A DNA stretch of 64,000 bases. Origin: Streptomyces fulvorobeus (GTDB taxonomy: Bacteria; Actinomycetota; Actinomycetes; Streptomycetales; Streptomycetaceae). Positions 23,778 to 32,681 of this stretch are shown here, piece after piece (within the stretch, counting starts at the first letter, position 1; the number at the start of each line of letters is the position of its first letter). The notes below the pieces were generated by a model. The model ran no database searches. It saw only the letters and a list, made by a program, of their open reading frames with translations, and was not told the DNA's origin. The translations under genes and the position numbers were made by a program. The DNA is taken from the NCBI RefSeq assembly GCF_013167895.1, contig NZ_BLWC01000001.1, positions 5,208,001 to 5,272,000 of the forward strand, read 5' to 3'.

Positions 23778-24625
23778 TCAGACGGCGGGTGTCAGCTTCC
23801 GTACCCGGTCGGCGTCACAGGTGCGGGGGCAGGTGACGCAGGTGTCCTCGGGGCGCAGGGTGTAGAAGAGGCAGCAGCTGGCCCGGTCGCGGGTCGGCAG
23901 CGATTCGCCTTCCGGGCCGGTCAGCTCACGGAACCCGGCGGTGCCCACGTACGGCTTGGTGGTACCGGGGAGCAGCAGTTCCAGCTCCGCCATCGCCCGG
24001 CGCTCCTCGCCCAGCAGGTGAGCGATGTACCAGAGCCCTTCGACGATCTCGTCCGTCGCCATGCCCCACAGCGCCCGCCTGCCGCGCCGCATGCGCGGTC
24101 CGAAGCCGTCCAGCACCGGCCCGAGGTGTTCCGCGAGGGCGTCCAGCACCTCGGCGCGCAACGCCGTCTCGTCGGGGACGACCCGGGCGCCGGGCGACGC
24201 GGCCGCGGGGTCGCCCGGGAGGCAGGCGAACTCCCGCACCCGTACGGTCAGGTGCCCCAGCGCGCGCTGGAAGGAGACGTCCTGGACGGGCACGCGGGCA
24301 CCCTGCGGTGCAGGAACCACGGCACGGTCACCAGCAGGCAGGCCGGCCAGGCGTAGCGGTGGAGTCCGAAACTGGCCACCACGTCCGGGCGGGCCCGCTG
24401 TCCGTAGTCCCGCAGTACCTGTGCGTCGTCCCAGGCGAGGAAGGTGTCCAGGGCGGCGCCGCCCGCGGCGAGCTCCGCCGCCCCCACCCAGCCGGTGCCG
24501 CAGGGCGCGGCCGTGTCCGGTGCGAGCACCTCGGCGCGCAGACCGGGGAAGACCTCGGCCAGACGGGCGTACGCGTCGGTGACGGAGGACGCGGCGGTGC
24601 CGGTGAACAGCGTGGAGAGGGTCAT
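23778..24625 (-). pseudogene. FhuF-like [2Fe-2S] ferric-siderophore reductase, frameshifted
   Basis: The C-terminal cluster motif CC(x10)C(x2)C (SCCLFYTLRPEDTCVTCPRT) identifies an FhuF-type siderophore-iron reductase, about 280 residues if repaired. The N-terminal half reads to WFLHRRV and the rest continues in another frame from RVPVQDVSFQRALG. One extra base near 24298-24301 (GTGCCC to GTGGCCC) joins them. It would release iron from imported ferric siderophores in the cytoplasm. A good iron box lies just upstream, so iron-dependent repression by a DmdR1/IdeR-type regulator is expected. The break is probably a sequencing deletion. Confidence 0.8.
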
Positions 24626-24652
24626 GCAGGGACCACCGAATCGGGATCGTTT

Positions 24653-24671
24653 GCAGGTAAGCCTTACCTTA
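24653..24671 (-). promoter_or_regulatory. Iron box (DmdR1/IdeR operator)
   Basis: On the minus strand TAAGGTAAGGCTTACCTGC matches the actinobacterial iron-box consensus TTAGGTTAGGCTCACCTAA at 14 of 19 positions, including the core AGG and ACCT. It is 28 nt upstream of the FhuF-like start, so it probably overlaps that promoter. It also lies in front of the divergent GntR gene. Confidence 0.75.
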
Positions 24672-24770
24672 CCCGACCTGATCGATGTGTGAACTGGAGC
24701 CTCCTGCGCCTATCGTGCACACGGAGGCATGGCGCACGCGAGCCGAGCCCACGGCAGCCGAGGAGGTCCA

Positions 24771-25527
24771 GTGGAGCAGGGCAGTGCGCGCGAGGACGCC
24801 TGGCTGTCGTACGCGGCCCCGGCGGCCCCCCGGCCCCGTCGCCGGACCGGGTGCCCGCGCAGGCGCGCGGGGAGCACACCCACAACGAGCCGCCCGCCCC
24901 CGCGCGGTCCAGCGGCACTCGGTGCGCGGCCAGATCCTGGACGCCCTGCGGGCAGCCCTCGTCGACGGTGAGCTGGCCCCCGGCCAGGTGTACTCGGCCC
25001 CGGCGCTCGGGGCCCGCTTCGGCGTCTCCGCGACGCCCGTACGCGAGGCGATGCAGCAACTGGCCGTGGAGGGGGCCGTCGAGGTCGTACCGAACCGCGG
25101 CTTCCGGGTCAGTGAGCACGGGCCGCGCGAACTGGCGGAGCTGGCCGAGGTGCGGGCCCTCATCGAGATCCCCGTCATGCTGCGGCTCGCCCGTGCCGTC
25201 CCCGCGGGCCACTGGACGGCGCTGCGCCCCCTGGCCGACGCCACGGTGGCGGCGGCGGCCGTCGGGGACCGTGCGGGTTACGCGGAGAGCGACCGCGCCT
25301 TCCACCGGGCGGTCCTGGCGCTCTCCGGCAACGGACAACTGGTGCAGGTCGCCGACGACCTGCATCGCCGCTCCCAGTGGCCGCCGGCCGGCAACCCCGC
25401 CGCCCGCCGCGCCGACCTGCTCGCCGACGCCATGGAGCACACGGCGCTCCTCGACGCCCTGATCGCGCGGAACCTCGGCGTCGTGCAGTCGCTCGTGCGG
25501 GAGCACTTCACCGGCGCGGAGGGCTGA
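24771..25527 (+). pseudogene. GntR/FadR-family regulator, two frameshifts
   Basis: The core is intact: winged helix (SVRGQILDALRAALVDGELA, GARFGVSATPVREAMQQLAV, VVPNRGFRV) and an FCD-type all-alpha sensor domain (LAEVRALIEIPVMLRLARAV, AESDRAFHRAVLALSGNGQL, EHTALLDALIARN). The natural start seems to be the GTG after GAGGAGGT (VEQGSAREDAWLSYAAPAAP). From there the frame must shift twice to reach the helix-turn-helix: one base added in the C run at 24824-24836 gives PAPSPDRVPAQARGEHTHNE, and one near 24905 gives PARVQRHSVRGQ. Both are single-base losses. A downstream in-frame start could still give a working protein. Confidence 0.72.
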
Positions 25528-25536
25528 CCGCCACGG

Positions 25537-26363
25537 TCACCTGACCCGCCAGGCTCCCGACCCCTCGCCGAACGCGGGGCCTGGTGCGGCAGCCCCGGTG
25601 CCAGTTGCGGGGCGAGCCAGGTGGGCACGCCGCCCAGCAGCCGGAAGAGCCGGCCCGCCTCGGCGCGCAGCCGGGCCGCCTCGGGTTCGGATTCCGCTTC
25701 GGCCAGGGACATCAGCGCGGGAGCCGTACCGACGAGATAGCCCAGCTCCTCCCTGATCCGCAGCGACTCCGTGAAGCCGTGCCGCGCCTCGGCCCGCTCG
25801 CCGTCGCGCAGGGCGAGCGAGGCGAGGTGGCGCCAGGTGAAGGAGAGCAGCAGCTCGTCCCCCTGGGCCGTGGCCCCCGCGTGCGCCCTGCGGTACGCGG
25901 CGCGGGCGGACTGCGGCGAATCGGCGATGTTCTGCGCGATCAGCCCCCGGCGGAAGTCCAGGAGGGGCCGGCCTGGCGCCGCCGGGGAGAGCAGGGCCGC
26001 GGCCCTGCTCAGGGCCACGCTGGCCTCGTCGGCCCGGTCCCGTACCCCCAGAAGCGTCGAGGCGTAGGCCAGGTGGCCGCGCTCGCAGGCCGCCGCCCCG
26101 CGCTCGGCGTCGCTCCGGGCCAGCGCCTCGGCGTTGCGCAGGGCGTCCTCGGCGTCCGTCCACCCCTGCGCGGTGTAGAGGCACCGCTCGGTCAGCAGCG
26201 CGGTCCGCTGGAGCGCGGCCGCCGGGTCGGTGGCCGCGTGCGGTTCGAGCAGAGCGGCCGCGTCCGTCCAGCAGGCGCGTGATCGCAGTCGCCATACCGC
26301 TGTCTGGAGCGGCGGATCGTCATCTGCTGTCGTTCCGGAACCAGACATGGCGGTATGCGCCAC
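25537..26363 (-). CDS. TPR-like helical repeat protein, 3' frameshift
   Basis: About 275 residues of alpha-helical TPR-like repeats, for example WTDAAALLEPHAATDPAAAL, DAEDALRNAEALARSDAERG, SARAAYRRAHAGATAQGDEL and LALRDGERAEARHGFTESLR. The GTG start follows GGGGAGGG. As sequenced the frame runs about 250 bp through the converging GntR gene. Adding one base to the CCCC at 25576-25579 gives QAPAFGEGSGAWRVR and a stop at 25537, just past the GntR stop, and this is the annotation given. No partner or function can be assigned. Confidence 0.7.
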
Positions 26364-26512
26364 ATTGCCCTCCCCGAGCACGCCATCGAGCTGTTGAGTG
26401 TGGGCGCATCTCAGCACGGAATGGCACGCCGGGCCAAGAGGTCCGGTCAATGTCAGGTGAAGGATTTCACAATCGACCGGCGCTCCACGCCGCCGTGCTA
26501 CCCCAACGGGCG

Positions 26513-28252
26513 TCAGCTCATACGCAGCGCGAGGAAGAAGTCGAGCTTGTCCTCCAGGCGCGAAAGGTCACGTCCCGTCAACTGCTCGATCCGTCCGACG
26601 CGGTAGCGCAGTGTGTTGACGTGGAGGTGCAGCCGGGCCGCACAGCGGGTCCAGGAGCCGTCGCAGTCCAGGAACGCCTCCAGGGTGGGGATCAGTTCGG
26701 CCCGGTGGCGCGTGTCGTAGTCGCGCAGCGGGTCCAGCAGCCGGGCGGTGAACGCCCGGCGCACGTCGTCGGGGACGAAGGGCAGCAGCAGGACGTGCGA
26801 GGCCAGTTCGTGGTGCCCCGCCGCGCAGACCCGGCCCGGACGGGCCGCGGCGACCCGCCGGGCGTGCCGGGCCTCTTCCAAGGCGCCGCGCAGCCCCTCG
26901 GCCGAGTGCACCGCCGCGCTGACACCCAGTGTCAGACGACCGTCGTCCGCGAGTCCGGCGGAGAGCGGTTCCCGGACCGCGGCGAGCAGCACGTCGGCGT
27001 GCAGCACCGGGTCCGGCTCCCTGCCGGACGCCGCGCCGGCCCGCGCGGCGCCGGCGGTGTCGGCGGCGCCCTGGGCCGCCTCGGCGCCGGGTGCCGGGAC
27101 GGCGGGCAGCGGTACCAGGGCGATGGCCTCGTCACCCGTGTGGGCGACCGCGATCCGGTCGGCCGAGTCGGGCCCCGTCACCGCCGGGTCGACCAGAATC
27201 TCCTCAAGCAGCGCCTGGGCGACCGGGCCGCCCGCCGCGCCGGGTGCGCCGTCGGCGGCCCATTCGACGCGGGCCACGACGACCTGCCAGTGCGGCGCGG
27301 AGCCGAGGCCGGGCAGCAGCACCGGGGCGGCGACCCGCAGGCGGGCCGCGATCTCGGTGGGGGCGGCGCCCGCCTGCACCAGTTCCAGGACCTCCTGGGC
27401 GACCCTGCGGCGTACCGTACGCGCCGCGTCGCGCCGGTCCCGCTCGACCGCGATCAGCTGGGTGACGCCCTGGAGCAGGTCGAGCCGGGCGGCCGGCCAG
27501 TCGCTCGCGTCGGCCTCGACCGCGAGGAACCAGTCGGAGAGCACCGTCTCACGGACGTCGCGGGAGGCCGGGACGGCGCCCCGGCCGGTGTTCCGGATCG
27601 GGAACAGCGAATACGTCGTACCGTCCACCGGCACACGGTGGGGCCCCCGGCGCCCGGTGCGGGTCGCGGCCAGGTGCAGTCCGGCAAGCGCCGGGCCGAC
27701 CGGCCCGGGCAGCGGCTCCCCGGCCCCCGCGATCAGGCGGCCGGTGGGCGAGAGCACCCAGGCACGGAGATCCAGGTCGGAGGTGAGCAGATCGAGGACG
27801 ACCTCCGGGCCGCCGCCCGCCGGCCCCGACGTCATCAGCCTGCGATGGCGGTCCACGACGGCGGCGAGGTCGCCCGCCCGCTCACCGGAGACCTGGCGCA
27901 CCACGTGCTCGGTGATGGTTGCAAACGCCACGGTTTCGTTCACGGCGAAGAGTGGGAGGCGGTGGTGCCCGCACGCCTCGACCAGATCGGCGGGGACGGC
28001 GCCGAGCTCCGCCTCGCCCGCCGCGAGTCCGGCGACCCCGGCGCTCGCCAGAATACGGACGAACGGCTCGGAGTCCGTCGCGTCACGGCGCCAGGCCAGC
28101 CCCGTGAGCACCAGCTCGCCGCCGGAGAGATAGCGGCTGGGGTCGCGGAGGTCGGTCGTCATGACGCCGCGGACCGTGCGGTCCAGCTCGTCGTCGCCGC
28201 CGAGCAGCCGCAGGCCCAGCGCGTCGGTGTCCAGCAGTGCGCGCAGCCGCAT
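26513..28252 (-). CDS. pucR: PucR-family transcriptional regulator
   Basis: 579 residues. N-terminal PucR ligand domain (LRALLDTDALGLRLLGGDDE, VRGVMTTDLRDPSRYLSGGE, VPADLVEACGHHRLPLFAV). The middle is GGDEF-like and degenerate. The C-terminal PucR helix-turn-helix is LIPTLEAFLDCDGSWTRCAARL, HLHVNTLRYRVGRIEQLTGRDL. It is divergent from the xanthine dehydrogenase operon across 272 bp and so is its probable regulator, as PucR is for purine catabolism in Bacillus. The start is the ATG where family alignment begins; upstream in-frame ATGs exist, and the ribosome binding site is weak. Confidence 0.88.
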   Translation of the reverse strand: MRLRALLDTDALGLRLLGGDDELDRTVRGVMTTDLRDPSRYLSGGELVLTGLAWRRDATDSEPFVRILASAGVAGLAAGEAELGAVPADLVEACGHHRLPLFAVNETVAFATITEHVVRQVSGERAGDLAAVVDRHRRLMTSGPAGGGPEVVLDLLTSDLDLRAWVLSPTGRLIAGAGEPLPGPVGPALAGLHLAATRTGRRGPHRVPVDGTTYSLFPIRNTGRGAVPASRDVRETVLSDWFLAVEADASDWPAARLDLLQGVTQLIAVERDRRDAARTVRRRVAQEVLELVQAGAAPTEIAARLRVAAPVLLPGLGSAPHWQVVVARVEWAADGAPGAAGGPVAQALLEEILVDPAVTGPDSADRIAVAHTGDEAIALVPLPAVPAPGAEAAQGAADTAGAARAGAASGREPDPVLHADVLLAAVREPLSAGLADDGRLTLGVSAAVHSAEGLRGALEEARHARRVAAARPGRVCAAGHHELASHVLLLPFVPDDVRRAFTARLLDPLRDYDTRHRAELIPTLEAFLDCDGSWTRCAARLHLHVNTLRYRVGRIEQLTGRDLSRLEDKLDFFLALRMS

Positions 28253-28524
28253 CTCGTTGCCGCCGATCTCTCTCGTTGGTGCGGGGGACAGGTGCGGGGG
28301 ATACCTGTGAGTTGCGGTGAGGTTTCTGATCCCCGTCATTCGTTCGAATCTACAAGACCAGGAAGGAGACCAGCCAACTCCTTCATGGTTTCGGTGACTG
28401 CACTGGCCTGATCCTGGCTTGTGTACTGGGTCACACACCGCATTAACAGCAGATGAACGACCAGTCGAGGGCCGGCCGTCCCCCAGCCCCAGCGAACGAC
28501 CGATTGAGAAGAAGAGAGCCACTC

Positions 28525-29415
28525 ATGGACTTCCTTCGCCCCGCCAGCTGGGAGGAGGCGCTCGCCGCCAAGGCCGAGCACCCGACGGCTGTGCCCATCG
28601 CGGGCGGCACCGATGTGATGGTCGAGATCAACTTCGACCACCGGCGGCCCGAGTACCTCCTGGACCTGAACCGCATCGGTGAGCTGACCGAGTGGCAGGT
28701 GGAACAGGACCACGTACGGCTCGGCGCCTCCGTCCCGTACAGCGCGATCATGGAGCACCTGCGGGCCGAGCTGCCCGGCCTGGCGCTCGCCTCCCACACC
28801 GTCGCCTCCCCGCAGATCCGCAACCGCGGCGGTGTCGGCGGCAACCTGGGCACCGCGTCGCCCGCCGGTGACGCCCACCCCGCGCTCCTCGCCGCGGGGG
28901 CCGAGGTCGAGGCCGAGTCCGTACGCGGAACCCGGATGATCCCCATCGACGACTTCTACACCGGCGTCAAGCGCAACGCCCTCGCACCCGACGAGCTGAT
29001 CCGGGCCGTGCGCATCACGAAGGCCGACGGCCCCCAGCAGTACTCCAAGGTCGGTACGCGCAACGCGATGGTCATCGCCGTCTGCGCCTTCGGCCTCGCC
29101 CTGCACCCCGAGACCCGTACGGTCCGCACCGGCATCGGCTCGGCCGCCCCGACACCCGTCCGGGCGAAGGCGGCCGAGGACTTCCTGAACGCCGCGCTCG
29201 ACGAGGGCGGATTCTGGGAGAGCGGCAGGATCATCACGCCCTCGGTGGCCAAGCAGTTCGCGGAGCTCGCCTCCGGGGCCTGCAACCCCATCGACGACGT
29301 GCGCGGCACGGCGAAGTACCGCAGGCACGCGGTCGGCATCATGGCCCGACGCACGCTGGGCTGGACCTGGGAGCAGTACCGCGGCGCCGGCCGCACCCTC
29401 GAAGGAGCTGCGTAA
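28525..29415 (+). CDS. Xanthine dehydrogenase FAD-binding subunit
   Basis: 296 residues of the medium subunit of molybdenum hydroxylases: MDFLRPASWEEALAAKAEHP, the FAD pyrophosphate loop AVPIAGGTDVMVEINFDHRR, and the second FAD motif SPQIRNRGGVGGNLGTASPA. The C-terminal CO-dehydrogenase flavoprotein domain is YRRHAVGIMARRTL. It takes electrons from the FeS subunit and passes them to NAD+. It is first of three tightly spaced genes (2 nt to the next). The ATG follows AAGAGAG. The 272-bp upstream region is shared with pucR. Confidence 0.93.
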   Translation: MDFLRPASWEEALAAKAEHPTAVPIAGGTDVMVEINFDHRRPEYLLDLNRIGELTEWQVEQDHVRLGASVPYSAIMEHLRAELPGLALASHTVASPQIRNRGGVGGNLGTASPAGDAHPALLAAGAEVEAESVRGTRMIPIDDFYTGVKRNALAPDELIRAVRITKADGPQQYSKVGTRNAMVIAVCAFGLALHPETRTVRTGIGSAAPTPVRAKAAEDFLNAALDEGGFWESGRIITPSVAKQFAELASGACNPIDDVRGTAKYRRHAVGIMARRTLGWTWEQYRGAGRTLEGAA

Positions 29416-29417
29416 CC

Positions 29418-30011
29418 ATGCGAGTCAATTTCACGGTCAACGGACGTCAGCAGGAAGCCGACGACGTCTGGGAGGGCGAGTCCCTCCTGTACGTCCTGCG
29501 CGAGCGCATGGGCCTGCCAGGATCGAAGAACGCCTGCGAGCAGGGCGAGTGCGGTTCCTGCACGGTGCGCCTGGACGGAGTGCCGGTGTGTTCCTGCCTC
29601 GTCGCCGCCGGGCAGGTGGAGGGCCGCGAGGTCGTCACCGTCGAGGGCCTCGCGGACTACGCCAGGCACCGCGAGGACGCCCACCCGGGCGGAGGCTGCG
29701 CCTCCGGCGCCTGCGGTACGGCCCTCGACGCCGCCAAGCGCTGGCAGGCCAAGCCCGCCGACGGGCAGAGCGGCGAGGCCGCCGAGCTCTCACCGGTCCA
29801 GCAGGCGTTCATCGACGCGGGCGCGGTCCAGTGCGGTTTCTGCACCCCCGGCCTGCTGATCGCCGCCGACGAACTGCTGGAGTCCCACCCCTCACCCTCC
29901 GACCAGGACATCCGCGAGGCCCTCTCCGGCAACCTCTGCCGGTGCACGGGCTACGAGAAGATCCTCGACGCGGTCCGCCTGGCGGCGGCCCGTCAGGAAG
30001 AGACGGTCTGA
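29418..30011 (+). CDS. Xanthine dehydrogenase 2x[2Fe-2S] subunit
   Basis: 197 residues. Plant-type [2Fe-2S] domain with NACEQGECGSCTVRLDG and the closing Cys in PVCSCLVAAG, then the helical [2Fe-2S] domain QCGFCTPG and NLCRCTGYEKI. It relays electrons from molybdenum to FAD. Compared with typical family members (about 160 residues) it has an insert of about 40 residues between the domains (roughly 78-117), with its own Cys pair (GGGCASGACG) of unknown role. The gene starts 2 nt after the FAD subunit. Confidence 0.93.
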   Translation: MRVNFTVNGRQQEADDVWEGESLLYVLRERMGLPGSKNACEQGECGSCTVRLDGVPVCSCLVAAGQVEGREVVTVEGLADYARHREDAHPGGGCASGACGTALDAAKRWQAKPADGQSGEAAELSPVQQAFIDAGAVQCGFCTPGLLIAADELLESHPSPSDQDIREALSGNLCRCTGYEKILDAVRLAAARQEETV

Positions 30012-30016
30012 GAACC

Positions 30017-32434
30017 ATGGCGCATACACCGCGAGTCGCCTCCGCCCCGGCCGGCACTCCCACCAACATCTCCCAGGGCACGAAGACCAGGGGCGGAATC
30101 GGCGAGTCCACGCTGCGCCCCGACGGCACCCTGAAGGTCACCGGCGAGTTCGCCTATTCCTCGGACATGTGGCACGAGGACATGCTGTGGGGCCACACGC
30201 TCCGCTCCACAGTCGCCCACGCGGAGATCAGGTCGATCGACATCGGCGAGGCCGTCGCGATGCCCGGTGTGTACGCCGTGCTGACCTACGACGACCTGCC
30301 GGCCGCGATGAAGAACTACGGCCTGGAGATCAAGGACACCCCGGTCCTCGCCCACGGCAAGGTCCGCCACCACGGTGAGCCGGTCGCCCTCGTGGCCGCC
30401 GACCACCCGGAGACCGCGCGCCGCGCCGCCGCGAAGATCAGGATCGACTACGTCGAGCTGCCGGTCATCACGGACGAGGCGTCCGCGACCGCCCCCGACG
30501 CGATCCTGGTCCACGAGGGCCGCGACGACAGCCACATGGGCCACGTGCCCCACCCGAACATCGTCCACCGTCAGCCGATCATCCGCGGCGACGCGGACGA
30601 AGCGGCGAAGCGGGCGGACTTCGTCGTCAGGGGCGAGTACACCTTCGGCATGCAGGACCAGGCGTTCCTCGGCCCGGAGTCCGGCCTCGCCGTGCCCTCC
30701 GAGGACGGCGGCGTGGAGCTGTACGTCGCCACCCAGTGGCTGCACTCGGACCTGGAACAGATCGCCCCCGTCCTCGGCCTGCCCGAGGAGAAGGTGCGCA
30801 TGACGCTCTCCGGCGTCGGCGGTGCCTTCGGCGGCCGCGAGGACATCTCGATGCAGATCCACGCCTGCCTCCTGGCGCTGCGCACCGGCAAGCCGGTCAA
30901 GATCGTCTACAACCGCTTCGAGTCCTTCTTCGGCCATGTGCACCGCCACCCGGCGAAACTCCACTACGAGCACGGCGCCACCAAGGACGGCAAGCTCACG
31001 CACATGAAGTGCAGGATCGTCCTGGACGGCGGCGCCTACGCGTCGGCCTCCCCGGCGGTCGTGGGCAACGCCTCGTCCCTGTCGGTCGGCCCGTACGCGA
31101 TCGAGGACGTCGACATCGAGGCGATCGCCCTCTACACCAACAACCCCCCGTGCGGCGCGATGCGCGGCTTCGGAGCCGTCCAGGCGTGCTTCGCCTACGA
31201 GGCCCAGATGGACAAGCTCGCCGACAAGGTGGGCATGGACCGGGTCGAGTTCCGCCAGCTCAACGCCATGGAGCAGGGCACCCTCCTGCCGACCGGCCAG
31301 CCCTGCGACTCGCCGGCCCCGGTCGCCGAGCTGCTCCGGCTGGTCAAGGCCCGCCCGATGCCGCCCGAGCGCCAGTGGCTCGCCGCCGACGCGGAAGGCA
31401 GCACCGTCGACGTACGCGCCCTGCCCGGCGGACTCTCCAACACCACCCACGGCGAAGGCGTCGTACGCGGGGTCGGCTACGCGGTCGGCCTGAAGAACGT
31501 CGGCTTCTCCGAGGGCTTCGACGACTACTCCACCGCCCGGGTGCGGATGGAGGTCATCAACGGCGAGGCGGTCGCCACCGTGCACACCGCGATGGCCGAG
31601 GTCGGCCAGGGCGGCGTCACCGTGCACGCCCAGATCGCCCGTACCGAGCTCGGCGTCAGCCAGGTCACCATCCAGCCGGCCGACACCCGGGTCGGCTCGG
31701 CCGGATCGAGCTCCGCCTCCCGCCAGACGTACGTGACCGGCGGCGCCGTGAAGAACTCCTGCGAAGCCGTCCGGGAGAAGGTGCTGGAGCTCGGCCGCCG
31801 CAAGTTCGGCTCCTACCACCCGGCCTGGGCCACCGCCGAACTCCTCCTGGAGGGCGGCAAGGTCGTCACCGACGGCGGCGAGGTGCTGGCCGACCTGGTC
31901 GACGTACTGGAGGACGAGGCGTTCGACATCGAGCTGGAGTGGCGCCACCGGCCCACCGAGCCGTTCGACCTGCGGACCGGCCAGGGCAACGGCCACGTCC
32001 AGTACTCCTTCGCCGCCCACCGCGCGGTCGTCGAGGTCGACACCGAGCTCGGCCTGGTCAAGGTCATCGAACTGGCCTGCGCCCAGGACGTCGGCAAGGC
32101 GCTCAACCCGCTCTCCGTCCTCGGGCAGATCCAGGGCGGTACGACCCAGGGCCTCGGCATCGCCGTCATGGAGGAGATCCTCGTCGATCCGAAGACCGCG
32201 AAGGTGCGCAACCCGTCCTTCACGGACTACCTGATCCCCACCATCCTCGACACCCCGACCATCCCGGTCGACGTGCTCGAACTCGCCGATCCGCACGCCC
32301 CGTACGGGCTCCGCGGCATCGGTGAGGCCCCCACCCTGTCGTCCACCCCGGCCGTCCTCGCGGCGATCCGGAACGCGACGGGCCTGGAGCTGAACAGGAC
32401 GCCGGTCCGCCCCGAGCACCTCACCGGCACCTGA
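30017..32434 (+). CDS. Xanthine dehydrogenase molybdopterin-binding subunit
   Basis: 805 residues, the large catalytic subunit. Motifs include TGEFAYSSDMWHEDMLWGHTL, the QDQAFLGPESGLA region, GVGGAFGGREDISMQ, CGAMRGFGAVQACFAYE, MAEVGQGGVTVHAQIARTE and the catalytic Glu in LRGIGEAPTLSSTP. It oxidises hypoxanthine and xanthine to urate at the Mo cofactor in the cytoplasm. It begins 5 nt after the FeS gene stop. The purine permease and XdhC gene follow in the same orientation, so all five may be co-expressed. A 247-bp gap before the permease could hold another promoter. Confidence 0.95.
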   Translation: MAHTPRVASAPAGTPTNISQGTKTRGGIGESTLRPDGTLKVTGEFAYSSDMWHEDMLWGHTLRSTVAHAEIRSIDIGEAVAMPGVYAVLTYDDLPAAMKNYGLEIKDTPVLAHGKVRHHGEPVALVAADHPETARRAAAKIRIDYVELPVITDEASATAPDAILVHEGRDDSHMGHVPHPNIVHRQPIIRGDADEAAKRADFVVRGEYTFGMQDQAFLGPESGLAVPSEDGGVELYVATQWLHSDLEQIAPVLGLPEEKVRMTLSGVGGAFGGREDISMQIHACLLALRTGKPVKIVYNRFESFFGHVHRHPAKLHYEHGATKDGKLTHMKCRIVLDGGAYASASPAVVGNASSLSVGPYAIEDVDIEAIALYTNNPPCGAMRGFGAVQACFAYEAQMDKLADKVGMDRVEFRQLNAMEQGTLLPTGQPCDSPAPVAELLRLVKARPMPPERQWLAADAEGSTVDVRALPGGLSNTTHGEGVVRGVGYAVGLKNVGFSEGFDDYSTARVRMEVINGEAVATVHTAMAEVGQGGVTVHAQIARTELGVSQVTIQPADTRVGSAGSSSASRQTYVTGGAVKNSCEAVREKVLELGRRKFGSYHPAWATAELLLEGGKVVTDGGEVLADLVDVLEDEAFDIELEWRHRPTEPFDLRTGQGNGHVQYSFAAHRAVVEVDTELGLVKVIELACAQDVGKALNPLSVLGQIQGGTTQGLGIAVMEEILVDPKTAKVRNPSFTDYLIPTILDTPTIPVDVLELADPHAPYGLRGIGEAPTLSSTPAVLAAIRNATGLELNRTPVRPEHLTGT

Positions 32435-32681
32435 CCGGGCTCCCACGAACTCTCCGGGCGGCGCGGGTGCCGTGAACGTCACACTTCCCCGCGTACCGCA
32501 CCGCCCGGAGACACCGGGTACCGCACCGCTCGCGGTCCTCGTACCGCCTCAGTACCTCTGTACCTGCACGAACAGTTCGCCTCGGGCCGTCCCCCGGGTG
32601 TGCTGCCGCCGCAGCTATCCCAAATCCCGCAATCACCTCTCTCCACGCGGGTGCCCCTGTGAACCTTGGGAGTCAGGCACC

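Noticed and set aside
29993..32482. 829-codon minus-strand frame opposite the xanthine dehydrogenase large subunit
   Set aside because: Shadow of a well-supported gene; no family resemblance.
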